DNA of 64,000 bases from Ovis canadensis (GCF_042477335.2 NC_091255.1:42324501-42388500); one strand, 5' to 3'. Counted from the stretch's first letter, positions 20,301 through 39,592 are shown. Notes: generated from the sequence alone by a model not told the origin. Program-made: numbers and translations.

Positions 20301-22259
20301 AGGAGGTGAGTGCTCTTCCCGTTACCAAGGAAACCATGCCAGACACCATCCTCAGCACCCCCCACCCCTACCCCGCTCAAACTCAAGCAGAGGGCTCCCG
20401 ATGACCCCGAGGGTGAGCTGTGACCTTGGAAAAGGTACCGACAGCACCCTGTCTGTCGTCCTCTTGGGAGCACTTCTGAAACAGGCAGCCTGGCGTTTGC
20501 TTCTATGGCTCAGATCCTGAAACCCAGGGGGTGTGGTTCGCCTTTGTGTGCGGATCCAGTCCTCCTGGCATCTGAGACAATGGATCAACCCATAACTGAA
20601 AGAGCGCCACTTAAAACTCCCCAGACCGTGGACATGGCAGGCCTGGCCTTACCGTACTTCAGGCATTGTGGTTTTTGCAGGTTGAGGGTCTGGTGCCACC
20701 CTACATTGAGCAAGGCAATCGGCAGGCACCATCTTCGCAACAGCATTTGTTTGCTTTGTGTCTCTGAGTCACACTTTGCTCATAATTCTCATCATATTTC
20801 AAATCTTCTCATTATTATCATTTCACTTATGGTGGGGGTGATCACTGAACTCTGACGTCACCATTGCAAAAATATGACCTGCTTAAGGTTCAGGTGATGC
20901 TATTTTCCAGCCAGGAAGTATCGTTTAACTGCGGTATGGACAAGGTGTCTTGCACACTTAGCAGACTTCAGTGTTGTGCAAACATTACTTTTATGTACAC
21001 CAGGAACCCAGAAAAGCCCTCTGCCTGCATTATTCACCTTATTGCAGTGGTCTGGAGCCCCCGAGGTGTGCCTGTGTGTGACCATGTGTATCCTGCTCAG
21101 CCTGTGGGGCTCAGCTGAGGCTGGGTGGATGGGCAGCTGGCAGGCTGACCTGGTGACTCTCTCGCCTTCAGGCGCAGAAACACGCAGGACTGCCGCCACT
21201 GGAGAGCACTGACAGCATGGCCTTCAGAACCAGGCCCGGGCCTGAGAAAGTGGTCGTGTCTTCAGGTAACACTGCCCTGTGTGCTTGGGTGGCCAGGAAC
21301 CGCAAGCACCCAGGCTGCCTCTCTTCCTCAATGTGACAGTGACATCTGTTCTGACACCAAGAGGGGACACTGATGTCCCAGGAAGCAGGCCGTGTCTGTC
21401 CTGGTCTGGGAGGCTGACCCTTGGTCCTGTCATCAGACGAGGGCATGGGTTGGGCGCTTGGATCTCCTCCCTGTTCTGCAGCTAGCTGCTAAATTAGGGG
21501 ACGAGGTCTGAGCACCAACCATCTGATCTCAGGGCTCATTGTCACCACCCAGCTTCAATGTGGTCAGGAGGCCTGCAGCCGAGGATTGGGCAGGTCAGCC
21601 TGGCTTGATAACTGGTGTGGGGGGCCCTTCTCACCCACCCCTCCGCACCCTGTCAGACCGGAGCTCTGCTGCCCCGGCGCTGGCCTGAGCCCAGGGCTGT
21701 GTGTCCACAGACCATAGCCTGGTTATCTCCGCAGCCTCACCTTGCTCATCCTGGGCTGTGCCTTTATTGGGGTGGGCATGGGGAGCCGGCACAGGCTTTG
21801 GGGGCTTCAGTGTTGCCAGAGAGCGGGGGAGGCAGTGTGACAGAGCATGTCACATGCTGAGGTCGCTGGTGGAGGATACGCACCTCGAGGTCATCTGACC
21901 CCATCTGATCTCAGCCTTGTCTGCTCATCAGGTCTATAGCATGCTGTCCCACGTGTTTCCAGCTGTGAGGCAGGGGGTCAATCCTGTGGCTCCACAGACC
22001 CCCACCCAGGGCTGAGCTGGCTTCTGTCTGTCTTGCAGTGGCCACAGGCAGCTCCCCTGGCGTGATCCTGACGACCTACTCGAGGCCCGGGGGCCACCTG
22101 GACCTCATCAGGACTCCGGAAGCAGTCCACGCCCTACCCACCCCTGCCGGCTGGCTGTCAGCCAAGCAGCTGGCTCTCCGCCGGGGGGCTGCTCTGACGG
22201 TGGCAGTGGGCTCGTTGATAGCGGGGCTCGTCCTGAGGGTCCTCACCGCCAGGCCCTAG
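5242..22259 (+). CDS. SLC47A2: SLC47A2, multidrug and toxin extrusion protein 2 (MATE2/MATE2-K), 17 coding exons
   Basis: Family role: MATE2-K is a proton/organic-cation antiporter of the renal brush border that exports cationic drugs and metabolites into urine. Coding exons: 5242-5364, 6049-6150, 6344-6412, 7081-7229, 7851-7893, 11072-11116, 11292-11389, 11689-11786, 12674-12787, 13409-13476, 14338-14446, 15107-15182, 15446-15515, 20007-20139, 20211-20305, 21172-21265, 22039-22259. All splice sites are GT/AG, all phases agree, and the sum is 1707 nt (568 residues plus stop). Human MATE2-K has 566 residues and the same exon borders, and the extra exon of the longer human MATE2 form was not found. 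The opening residues MDSPQDTV and the close of exon 15 through exon 17 match SLC47A2 rather than SLC47A1. Start choice: the ATG at 5242 has G at -3 and +4 and gives the conserved N terminus. There are about 13 expected membrane helices, the last near the C terminus. Odd point: the family His and Glu of the QLFDAL stretch are Gln and Asp here. Confidence 0.96.
6049..6150 (+). CDS. SLC47A2: SLC47A2 coding exon 2 (residues 42-75)
   Basis: Acceptor gccttcag|ttc, donor gct|gtgagt, phase 0 at both ends. Encodes [20 protein letters not shown] and onward, the rest of helix 1 and the start of helix 2, including the conserved Cys of the VFCGHLG motif. Confidence 0.95.
6344..6412 (+). CDS. SLC47A2: SLC47A2 coding exon 3 (residues 76-98)
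   Basis: Acceptor ggctccag|ttt, donor cag|gtaggt. Encodes the family signature [12 protein letters not shown] in helix 2 and the loop after it. Confidence 0.96.
7081..7229 (+). CDS. SLC47A2: SLC47A2 coding exon 4 (residues 99-148, last codon split)
   Basis: Acceptor tgttccag|agc, donor ag|gtgcgc, ending in phase 2. Carries the [15 protein letters not shown] loop and helix 3 with the conserved CCLPCW cysteines. The split Arg codon AG|G is completed by exon 5. Confidence 0.96.
7851..7893 (+). CDS. SLC47A2: SLC47A2 coding exon 5 (residues 148-162)
   Basis: A short 43-nt exon between tcctgtag and gtgagt. It completes the Arg codon and encodes [14 protein letters not shown], matching the human LTQDYVMIFIPGLP segment. 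Confidence 0.93.
8283..8556 (-). repeat. Bov-A2 SINE dimer, antisense, in intron 5
   Basis: Starts with a (tgc)n run followed by two Bov-A units in tandem, the linker being the 'gaaagtgaaaagtgaaagtg' segment. Orientation is antisense to the gene. Confidence 0.9.
8560..9375. other. Intron 5 AT-rich stretch, old repeat likely but unassigned
   Basis: AT-rich DNA between two Bov-A2 copies with no exon-like signal. Parts (for example 'ggtattt..gttgtttgcagt') look like decayed antisense LINE sequence; the family is not clear. Confidence 0.3.
9378..9652 (+). repeat. Bov-A2 SINE dimer, sense, in intron 5
   Basis: Two Bov-A units in sense orientation joined by the ttcactttcacttttcactt linker, ending in an (agc)n run. 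It lies opposite in direction to the copy at 8283-8556, so the pair could fold as an inverted repeat in the pre-mRNA. Confidence 0.9.
9763..9882 (+). repeat. Pyrimidine-rich degenerate minisatellite in intron 5
   Basis: About six imperfect copies of a CTCTGCCCC/CCTTGCTCTGCCC-like unit, nearly pure C/T on this strand. Confidence 0.65.
10382..10500 (-). repeat. MIR SINE fragment, antisense
   Basis: The stretch 'aggtgaggaaactgaggcaa' followed by 'gaggttaagtaagtggccta' is the reverse complement of the MIR core, an old mammal-wide SINE. Confidence 0.8.
11072..11116 (+). CDS. SLC47A2: SLC47A2 coding exon 6 (residues 163-177)
   Basis: Acceptor ttacacag|gca, donor cag|gtacag, 15 codons in phase 0. 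Encodes [15 protein letters not shown], the family's YLQNQ motif at the end of a helix. Confidence 0.94.
11292..11389 (+). CDS. SLC47A2: SLC47A2 coding exon 7 (residues 178-210, last codon split)
   Basis: Acceptor atttcag|ggc, donor cag|gtgagc. Encodes [20 protein letters not shown] and onward. Two more CAG|GTG donor-like sites follow in the intron at 11443 and 11479, but reading through the first donor gives TGA at once. Confidence 0.95.
11380..11485 (+). repeat. Imperfect triplication around the exon 7 splice donor
   Basis: The block 'tcaggtgagcaggg..cctggttgggg' recurs in diverged form at about 11438 and 11474, so three CAG|GTG donor-like sites stand in a row. It straddles the exon/intron border. 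Confidence 0.55.
11689..11786 (+). CDS. SLC47A2: SLC47A2 coding exon 8 (residues 210-243)
   Basis: Acceptor ctgtcag|g, donor gcag|gtgtgg. Encodes [20 protein letters not shown] and [10 protein letters not shown], a membrane helix with its cytosolic end. Confidence 0.95.
12674..12787 (+). CDS. SLC47A2: SLC47A2 coding exon 9 (residues 243-281)
   Basis: Acceptor gctcctag|gc, donor gtgg|gtatgt. Contains [20 protein letters not shown] and the CIEWWAYE motif (Glu269 and Glu274 in this product), whose glutamates have been linked to proton-coupled cation transport in MATE1. Confidence 0.96.
13040..13200 (-). repeat. MIR SINE fragment, antisense, in intron 9
   Basis: 'ttatagatgagaaaattgag' and 'ccagagtcacccc' match the reverse complement of the MIR core. 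Diverged. Confidence 0.65.
13409..13476 (+). CDS. SLC47A2: SLC47A2 coding exon 10 (residues 281-303)
   Basis: Acceptor ctctgcag|gc, donor atg|gtgagg. Encodes [20 protein letters not shown] and YM; the conserved Glu of the YE pair is kept. Confidence 0.95.
14338..14446 (+). CDS. SLC47A2: SLC47A2 coding exon 11 (residues 304-340, last codon split)
   Basis: Acceptor gtccag|atc, donor acag|gtgggt. Encodes [20 protein letters not shown] and the DTVQAKRSA cytosolic segment, a MATE family signature. Confidence 0.95.
14788..14962 (+). mobile_element. MER5-type hAT MITE remnant in intron 11
   Basis: Bounded by cagtggttctca on the left and its near inverse tgagaaccac on the right, the terminal repeats of MER5-like non-autonomous hAT elements, with 'gtttctgacccggtcggaga' as a decayed core. 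Confidence 0.6.
15107..15182 (+). CDS. SLC47A2: SLC47A2 coding exon 12 (residues 340-365)
   Basis: Acceptor cttgcag|tt, donor gatga|gtaggt. Encodes [20 protein letters not shown] and IFTNDE, a helix and the following loop. Confidence 0.95.
15446..15515 (+). CDS. SLC47A2: SLC47A2 coding exon 13 (residues 365-388), altered His/Glu site
   Basis: Acceptor cctgcag|g, donor tgt|gtgagt. Encodes [20 protein letters not shown] then ALC. Human MATE1 and MATE2-K both have a His and a Glu here (pattern H-x-F-E-A); this product has Gln and Asp (Q-L-F-D-A). Confidence 0.94.
15630..16620. other. Intron 13, unassigned stretch
   Basis: No exon or clear repeat family seen. A short (tatc)n-like run lies near 16590-16620. 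Confidence 0.3.
16636..16775 (-). repeat. CHR-type tRNA SINE, antisense, split by a Bov-A2
   Basis: 'ttttggctgcaccatgtggg' through 'actggattgccagagaattcc' is an antisense CHR SINE. A Bov-A2 entered its end; gagaattcctt before and gagaactcctt after the Bov-A2 look like its target-site duplication. Confidence 0.65.
16775..17052 (-). repeat. Bov-A2 SINE dimer, antisense
   Basis: A (tgc)n run, then two Bov-A units separated by the gaaagtgaaaagtgaaagtg linker. Flanked by an 11-bp direct repeat with one mismatch. Confidence 0.9.
17075..17378 (-). repeat. CHR-1-like tRNA SINE, antisense
   Basis: Begins with poly(T), then 'ttttggctgtgctgggtctt', and ends 'gagccaccagggaagcc', the reverse complement of the SINE head. 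Nearly full length (about 300 bp). Confidence 0.75.
17400..18352 (-). mobile_element. Old L1 LINE remnant, antisense
   Basis: Phrases such as 'cattcccaccagcaatgtgc' and 'tgaataatagtccactctgt' are the reverse complement of L1 ORF2 and its 3' region. Many stops; not coding. Confidence 0.7.
18353..18500 (+). mobile_element. L1 3' end fragment, sense
   Basis: 'ctactgtatagcacagggaa' and 'tgtataactgatcactttac' are typical of ruminant L1 3' UTRs. Confidence 0.6.
18583..18705 (-). repeat. CHR-2-like tRNA SINE, antisense
   Basis: Poly(T) followed by 'gccatgccacacggcatgtg', 'gggatcttagttccccaacc' and 'actggaccacctgggagtcc', the reverse of the SINE head. Confidence 0.75.
18750..19215. other. Old interspersed repeat in intron 13, family not named
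   Basis: Resembles a common mammalian repeat ('aaggacacccgtcttctcag', 'tccaccctgatggcctcatc'), but I cannot name it with confidence. Confidence 0.35.
19226..19464 (-). mobile_element. BovB (RTE) LINE 3' fragment, antisense
   Basis: 'tcagttcagtcgctcagtcg', 'caccaactcccggagttcac' and 'gagtcagtgatgccatccag' are the reverse complement of the BovB 3' end. No intact frame. Confidence 0.85.
19550..19668 (-). mobile_element. BovB-related fragment, antisense
   Basis: A diverged second copy of the BovB 3' end ('catctcctggagtttgccca'). An L1 3' piece lies between it and the copy at 19226-19464. Confidence 0.65.
20007..20139 (+). CDS. SLC47A2: SLC47A2 coding exon 14 (residues 389-433, last codon split)
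   Basis: Acceptor cttctgcag|tgt, donor atgg|gtacgt, ending in phase 1. Encodes [20 protein letters not shown] and the YYAIGLPLG helix, a strongly conserved family segment. Confidence 0.96.
20211..20305 (+). CDS. SLC47A2: SLC47A2 coding exon 15 (residues 433-464)
   Basis: Acceptor gtcctgcag|gc, donor gag|gtgagt. Encodes [20 protein letters not shown] and [12 protein letters not shown]. Only 71 nt separate it from exon 14. The isolated exon at 48721-48806 is its paralogue. Confidence 0.96.
21172..21265 (+). CDS. SLC47A2: SLC47A2 coding exon 16 (residues 465-496, last codon split)
   Basis: Acceptor gccttcag|gcg, donor tcag|gtaaca. Encodes the poorly conserved cytosolic linker [15 protein letters not shown] and onward, with the RPGPEK block shared with human MATE2-K. 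Confidence 0.9.
22039..22259 (+). CDS. SLC47A2: SLC47A2 coding exon 17 (residues 496-568) and stop
   Basis: Acceptor tcttgcag|tg; stop TAG at 22257-22259. Encodes [19 protein letters not shown], the [13 protein letters not shown] motif and the last membrane helix. Confidence 0.95.
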
Positions 22260-22520
22260 TGAGACAGCTTGAGACGAAAAGGAAGCTGAGAGTGGCTGCC
22301 CACCCCAAATTCAGTGCAGGGGGACGCCCCTGACCGCTCCTCAAGAACATTCACGGGACTTCCCTGGTGATCCAGTGGTTGAGAATCTGCCTGTCCACCA
22401 AGCAGGTTTCCCCTCCTCCCCACCAACCCCACCCCCCACCAACCCCCACAGGTTGGGGAGCTGGGATCCCACGTGCTGCGCAGTGTGGCCAGAAAATAAA
22501 CAGATTTTCAGCCGGTGCTG
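22260..22520 (+). terminator. SLC47A2: SLC47A2 3' UTR with candidate poly(A) signal
   Basis: The first AATAAA after the stop is at 22495-22500, inside a sense SINE; a second is at 22631-22636. If the first is used, the 3' UTR is about 250 nt and its end comes from the SINE. The actual cleavage site was not determined. Confidence 0.5.
22354..22502 (+). repeat. CHR-2-like tRNA SINE, sense, in the SLC47A2 3' UTR
   Basis: Starts 'gacttccctggtgatccagt' and ends 'gcagtgtggccagaaaataa'. The middle holds a C-rich run, (ccccaac)n-like, not in the usual SINE. Confidence 0.7.
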
Positions 22521-22927
22521 CATGTCACATGGCGGGTCTGAGTGGCGGTTAAATTGCCTCCTCTCACCTGGACTGCTCTTGATCAGTGCTCAGCTGACCA
22601 GAAGATGAGACTCCTGGGGTTGGACCCGTTAATAAATGGCTTCAGGTTGGAGATTTCAGATCAAAAGGAAATAGAAAACGCCCCTGTCACACTGAAAAAT
22701 AGGCAGAGTCTGCTGCCTAGGTCTGTTCACAAAGCCTTTGTGAAGCTCTGGAAGGGGGGGCTCAGTGGGCCCTGCACACATCGTCCACCTTGCTGAGACC
22801 CGTCTGCTTCCGGCTCTGGAGCCTCCTGCAGGTCCAGGAAGCTGGTCACCTTTCCCCGAGTCCTCTCAGGGCATCAGCATTTTCACTTGAGAAATGCCTT
22901 TCTCGTAGTAGCGTCAGGATATAACCA

Positions 22928-23118
22928 AGGGCAGTCAGTAAAGAGTCTGCTTACAATGCAGGAGGCCTGGGTTCAATCCCTGAGGTGGAAAGATCCCCCG
23001 GAGAAGGAAATGGCAACCCACTCCAGTGTTCTTGTCTGGAGCATTCCATGGACAGAGGAGACTGGCGGGTTACAGTCCCTGGGGTTGCAAAGAGTCGGAC
23101 ACGGCTAACACTTCGACG
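22928..23118 (+). repeat. Bov-tA SINE, sense
   Basis: tRNA-like head with a B-box-like 'gggttcaatccc', followed by one Bov-A unit from 'ggagaaggaaatggcaaccc'. Confidence 0.85.
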
Positions 23119-23479
23119 GACAGTGAGGCCTAGGTCGCTGGGCCAGGGAGGCTCAGGACAGAATTGGGGGCTAACCCAGTCCCAGGGTGCTTTGAGGCCT
23201 GGGACTGGGGACATGTTCGGGCTCCAGGCTGCACATGGGGCTCTGGGGGCTCAGCCTGGCCTTCAACATCAGTCCCTTTAATGTGGGTAGTTACATCCAC
23301 AGACACAGTGGATGCACTAATCAAGGTGACTAGGGAAAAAGGATGCAGAGTGCAAACGTTTGACTCCATAGAAAGGTAGGAGCCAGTGTCATCTGTGACC
23401 TGAAGACTCAGTGAGCTTCTGCACCCAGACAGAATGAACAGGTATGGAACAGAAAGGCCGTGCTGTGTCCTAGGGTTGC

Positions 23480-23692
23480 ATAAGTGAAAGGAAGGTGTTA
23501 AGTGCTAAGTGTCTGACTCTGCAATCCCATGGACCAGAGCCCACCAGGCTCCTCTGTCCATGGGATTTTCCAGGCAAGAATCCTGGAGTGGGTTGCCATA
23601 CCCTCCTCTAGGGGATCTTCCCAACCCAGGGATCAAACTGGAGTCTCCTGCATTGCAGGCAGATTTCTTTACCACCTGAGCCATCAGACTGC
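23480..23692 (-). repeat. Bov-tA SINE, antisense
   Basis: A Bov-A unit followed by the tRNA-like part in reverse ('gattcttt'-type end, 'gagccatcag'). Confidence 0.85.
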
Positions 23693-23699
23693 AAGGCAC

Positions 23700-24670
23700 T
23701 GAGGAGAGAGGACTGCAAGCGCCAAGTCTGGGAAACAGCGCATCTGCACGAGCCCCCGCTAGGCGGAACCGACGCAGAGCCAGTTTCTGTGCAGAGGCTT
23801 AGGGAACTGGGGTCTCCTGAATGTGCTTACAGAAATGTTATACTTGTTTTAGGTCAGCGATGGGTAAAGATATAGTTAGAAAGAAACCTATTTACTATAT
23901 ATAGGTGGTTTTTAAAAACAACGCACAAGTGACAAAGTAAAACCTGAGAAATCTAGGCTGAGAAATTGAGAAAGAATTTAAGTGGATCAACACTACCTTT
24001 GATAAAGGCAAAAAGTGTATTTCTAGTTGGAGAAAATTTATGTTTAAACAATTGTCTTCATCAGGGCCTATCTGAAAACTAACATTATTAAAATTCATGC
24101 CAATTTCATCAAATATAATGTGTCTACTTTGAAGCAGAATATAGCAGTAGACAAGCAAATAATTTTAATTAGAAAGTAAAATGCACAATATACCAAATGA
24201 AAACTCCATTGTCTGAGATATTTTATGGCTGACTATTCTGATAAAGCCCCAGTGTAAGCAGGTATGTCCTAAGCCAGCCTAGTGATTGGTTGTTGATCCC
24301 TGTGTTCTGTAATGAAGGCGTAACTCTCTGCAGTCAGCCAAAGCAGGTTCATTCAATGGTGGATCACATGTGCTGTGAGGTGAGGTACATTCTCTCATTG
24401 AGTGTGGGGGCAGGGAGGACCCCCAGGGCTCTTCTTGAGACTTTCTGTTTGGCTGAAGCGCTGGGTCTGGTCCCAACTGTGCTTGGGAGGTCCCCTTCAG
24501 TGGGCTGGCTGCTGTCCTGGTCATGGAGAGCCCTCTTCCAGATGCCCCTCACCAGCCCCTGGGGCTCACAGGCTTTAAGTTGTGAACACCCAAGACCTCT
24601 TGTCCAGGACAGAAACTGCTCCCCATGTTAAGTTCTGGACAGAATCTGTTCAGCAGTGCCCCTCGCAGGT
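23700..24670. other. AT-rich intergenic DNA, nothing assigned
   Basis: Between the two convergent genes. No exon-like or clear repeat signal; frames are short and random-looking. Confidence 0.4.
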
Positions 24671-24674
24671 TTCC

Positions 24675-24858
24675 AAAAGTGAAAGTCAATCAGTTGTGTC
24701 CGACTCTTTGTGACCCCATGGACTACAGAGACCATGGAATTCTCCAGGCCAGAATACTGGAGTGGGTAGCCATTCCCTTCTCCAGGGGATCTTCCCAACC
24801 CAGGTCTCCCACATTGCAGGCGGATTCTTTACCAGCTGAGCCACAAGGGAGGCCAAGG
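24675..24858 (-). repeat. Bov-tA SINE, antisense
   Basis: 'cagttgtgtccgactctttg' to 'accagctgagccacaaggga'; full Bov-tA in reverse. Confidence 0.85.
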
Positions 24859-24859
24859 G

Positions 24860-27800
24860 GATGCTTACTCGCCTTGTGGTACAGAAGCAGGAAACTTGAA
24901 GATTCGTCCCTCAAGAGCCACTGACTTGCCATGTGCAGCCTCTGATCAAGGGTGGGTATCATCTGAGTACCATGACGATAGCAGTGAAACAGGCCAGTGG
25001 CTTTGTAAGATGCACAAAGTCTACGAATGACAGATGATTCTTGCACCAAACTGGCAGCTGCCTTCCAGGAGCCCAAGGATTTACCATGTGTGGACATCAC
25101 AACAGACCGTCACAAGCCGAGCTCAGGACAGGACAGAGAGTGGTGAGAAAGGAGGGCTGCCTCCTGGAGCTGTCTTCTGGTCCCAGGATCAGGGACAGGG
25201 CCCCCCCGCCCCCCAGTTCTAGTGCCCCAAACCCCGAGGACTCTGGGAGATCTTGCCTCACCTCTCTAGACTGAGACCTGGAAACATGTGCAGGGCAGTC
25301 TCTGGAAGGCTTCAGGGAGTGCTGCCTGAAGGTGGGGGTGGGGGTGGCAAGCCCCATGTCCCTGGTAAAGAGTCACTGAGCAGGTCTGGGAATGTGGGCT
25401 CACCCAGTGCACTCCCTGTCCCTGCCCAGAGCTCTAGGGACGCAAGTTCTCCAAGTGAGCGTGCTCAGTCCTAGGGGGCCAGGGTGGGGAGGTAAGTGGG
25501 GGACTTTGGCTGAAGCAGTGAGTTTTATTAATGGTGAATGGCAAGGATGGTGCGTTTGCATATCTTCTTAAAAAGTTCTGGTACAATTTAAAAATGATTG
25601 GTTGGTTAGCCACTGAGCAGAATAATAATTCAGCAGAGACGATGAGGAGGTGGCTAGGGTCCATCAGTAGTATCCGCCCTGTGGTGGGGAGAAGGGATCC
25701 AAGTTACAGCCAGTTTATGACCCCCTCAGCCCTGCAACATGGGCCCAGGGTCAGAACCCCGACCAGCACCTCCCATCCTGGAAGTCTCTCCTCCAGTGAC
25801 AGCAGGGCCCACAGGTGCCTAAGGACGAGAGGTCATGCTCTCCCTCCCAAACGACAACAGGATGGTGGTATTGGAAGCAGTACTCTGTCCGACATGGAGG
25901 AGACATGACAATGAGCAAAGACATAAGTTGTAAGAAGGAAGTGGACTGTCCACGCGAACTCTGAAAACTGGTAAGCAATTCTGCTTCTCAAATTCCAGAG
26001 AGTAATTAATTTCATCAACACCCACTGAGGCTTAAAGAAGCATAGCCACAGAGTTCAAACGATGCATTTAATCCTCAAGATCCTGATGACATCGATTGAT
26101 TTTAACCTTTTATTTTCCTCAGCTTTTAAAAACCCCAGCAATGCTTTCCGTAGCTTAGGCTAACCTTTACTGGAACCCTATCTAAAAAGGATGTGGAAAA
26201 TGCCCCCACCCTGAGATTCTAATGTGCTCCCCTTAGACTAATAACTGTGGCTTTCAGTTTCCCATTTTAAAATGCTCCAAATGCATTCTAATCCTAGTAA
26301 ACTGAATTATTAGAATCAATCAGAGCTACGAAGTGCAAAAAAACAATTTCAGAAAAATGTTTGCAGTGATCACCAACAAACATTCCTCAAGAAAATGGCC
26401 AATTTAGGCACAGAATCCTTTGCTGAAAATAAAAGATGATTTTCTAAAAGGAGGGTATAAGCGTAGAGAAGCAGCAAAGAGAGAAGAGCCCCCAAATCTT
26501 TACCCAGTCTCACACAGGATCCAAAACAACTGGAACACCTCGGTTCCCAGTGAGGACAGCAAGAGGCGGGGCTGCCCGTACCCTGCGGGCTCAGAAGAGG
26601 CCTCACCCAAAGCCATAATTAAATCAATCTCCAGGCCCAGCTAAATAGACATTTTTACAACATTGATGCATCTCTAGAGCCTACCAGACAAAGACTTGCC
26701 TGCCAAACCCTTTTGGGAACTTTGTGCAGCGCTGCCCGCCCATCTGGCAGGGAGCACTGCTCCCTAAGAGGGGGCATGCCTGTGGGGATCAGTCTGCCTG
26801 CACCTCTGGATTCTCCACCAGGCTGAGCGACTCCATCGCAACCAAGGAGGTACTGATCAGGCTGGGGACCCACGACTTGGGAGAGGACAGGCAGACAGGG
26901 ACCGGAGACCAAACAGGGCCACCAGCCTCAGCAAGGGGCAGAAGAGCAGCAAGGCAGCCCACAGCAAGCTCTCATTCACCAGGTCTGCCACATAAGTGCT
27001 GAAGTTAAACTTTAAGAAAAACAACTCAAAAACGAAACAAAAAGTGACTCTGAGCTTTTTACGAGATGCTGCTCAGACTCTGAAGCTAGGTCTGAGTGGC
27101 TCCACGGGCACATCCTTGGGGCAGCTGAGCGCACATGGCTGTGGCTTTCTGGGAGCAATGGTTGCTTCGTCCCGACCCTCTAGAGTCCGGCCCTGGACTG
27201 AACCATGGCTGTCAGGTTTAACACTCTGCTGCTCCAGGCTAAAGTCCAAAGTGCCTGGAGACAAATAAATTGCACATTCTTTTTCTGGTAACACATGAGC
27301 CTCTGAGTGTAGAAAAACACGTGATCGGAAGAGCACACACCCCACGCTGGCCCGAGTTACAGAAAGGAAGAGACGGCCCTACCTCCTCTCAACACAGAGT
27401 GGGTTCTGAGACCGGCTCACGGGATGGCACGTCTGTGAACTGCCAGAAAAAGCAACAGGGCCTTTGTCCTCAGCACAGCCTGGTACCTCTGAGGAAACCC
27501 AAATGAATTCAGATGCGGCTGGTGTCTCCAGCTCTACCAACACCCTCTCAACACTTAAACCAAACATAGACACGAACGCAGCTGTTCCTGTTAAATCTGG
27601 CTTTGCCCTGGGAAGCTGCCTGGCACCGGCTCTCCTAGCACGTCCACGTCTGCGATGACCAACCACCAGAGACACACACTGCGGTCAGCCTCATGGCCAA
27701 GCTGCCTCCACCAGCAGCCTGTCACCAGAGGACTGTCCTCCACCTCCACGCGCCGGGTCCATGCACATCCAGGAACCAGCTGGCCCCAAGGCACCAACAG

Positions 27801-28030
27801 TGAGAGGATCAAGGGTTAGGCAGCTCAGCTTCTGTAAGCGAGCTCTCCAGGGCTTTAACCACAGACCAGAGGCAGCGCATGGCTCCTGTGAGGACAGGCT
27901 TGTGGCCTGGACAGTCTCTGCTGCTGGAGCCCAGAAGCAGCCAGAGATGCTCAGAGAATCACGGGCTGCCTGCAAGCCATCGCTCCCTAGCCCTTAGTTT
28001 TAGGCTGAATGTTAACAGGATGAGACAGCA
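24860..28030. other. Non-repetitive DNA downstream of ALDH3A2, probable 3' UTR and last intron
   Basis: Largely free of recognisable repeats, unlike the flanks, and downstream (on the minus strand) of the last placed ALDH3A2 exon. The small terminal exon and the 3' UTR are expected here. A minus-strand AATAAA lies at 25524-25529. I could not identify the terminal exon by its few codons, and no other gene was recognised. Confidence 0.4.
25524..25529 (-). terminator. Candidate poly(A) signal on the ALDH3A2 strand
   Basis: AATAAA on the minus strand, about 2.5 kb past the last placed coding exon. Human ALDH3A2 mRNAs also have a long 3' UTR. Placement is inference. Confidence 0.25.
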
Positions 28031-28035
28031 CTGAT

Positions 28036-28095
28036 TTAATAAGATCGGAGGCGCTCCCAAGACAGAGCCACCCCAGGCAGCCATTGGGGACCCAC
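28036..28095 (-). other. ALDH3A2: Possible alternative ALDH3A2 C terminus by read-through of exon 9 donor
   Basis: If the donor AAG|GTGGGT is not used, the frame runs 19 codons further ([19 protein letters not shown]) to a TAA at 28036-28038. An ATTAAA hexamer on the same strand overlaps that stop (28035-28040). Humans have FALDH variants that differ at the C terminus; whether this one is made is unknown. Confidence 0.35.
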
Positions 28096-38866
<10,771 letters not shown>

Positions 38867-39404
38867 GGCCGGTCCTGCAGGAAGAGGGGAAATCCGGCGC
38901 CGTAGGCGGCGGGCGGGCAGAACGCGGGGCCGCGGGGCGGTGCCGCCCCATCCCCGCCCTCCACCCGGTCCCGGGCCCACGGCTCACGGCCCACGCCGCA
39001 CCTCAGCACCCGACGCGCCGACTCAGCCGACGCCAACTGCCCGGCCGACGCCCAGCCAGCAGTGCTCAGCCCCGAATCACGCGCCGATTGGCCGGCGCGG
39101 CCCACGTGACCCCCGCAGGCCGGACACTGTGCGGGCCCCGCCCCCAGCCTTCGGCGGGTGAGCCGGGGAGGACGACGCGTGGGGGCTGGAGGGGACCTCG
39201 GCTGCGCCTGCGCCTGGGGCGCGCGGTTCAGACCTCGCAGACCTGGCCCCGCGCCAAGCGGCTCGGGAGGCGGCGCTTGGCCGCCCACACCGCTTCTTCC
39301 GGGCACCGAGTCTCTTGGACTCGTCACGCATGTCAGTACCCTGCGGCATCTCTTCTTCCCTTATCTGCCGCTCTCCTCCGCTTCCACCGTCCGTTTGCTG
39401 TCCC

Positions 39405-39592
39405 CTCCCCCACCCCAGGTCCCTGTCCCACTTTCCCTCCTCCACCCCGAATCCTTGTCCCCCTTCCCTCCCCCTCCCCGAGTCCCTGTCCCCCTTCCTC
39501 TCCCCGAGTCCCTGTCTCCCTCCCCCACCCCCATCCTGAGTCTCTGTCCCCCTTTGCCTCCCCAAGCCCCTGACCCCTTTCCCCTAGAGGGC
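39405..39592 (+). repeat. C/T-rich degenerate minisatellite next to the CpG island
   Basis: About six imperfect copies of a roughly 27-35 bp unit built on 'cccgagtccctgtccccctt'. Nearly pure pyrimidine on this strand and G-rich on the other. Confidence 0.75.

Noticed and set aside
27691-27975. Minus-strand frame after an acceptor-like ttgcag, considered as the last ALDH3A2 exon
   Set aside because: It would add about 90 residues (AARDSLSISGC...) with no likeness to known FALDH ends, and joining it is unsupported.
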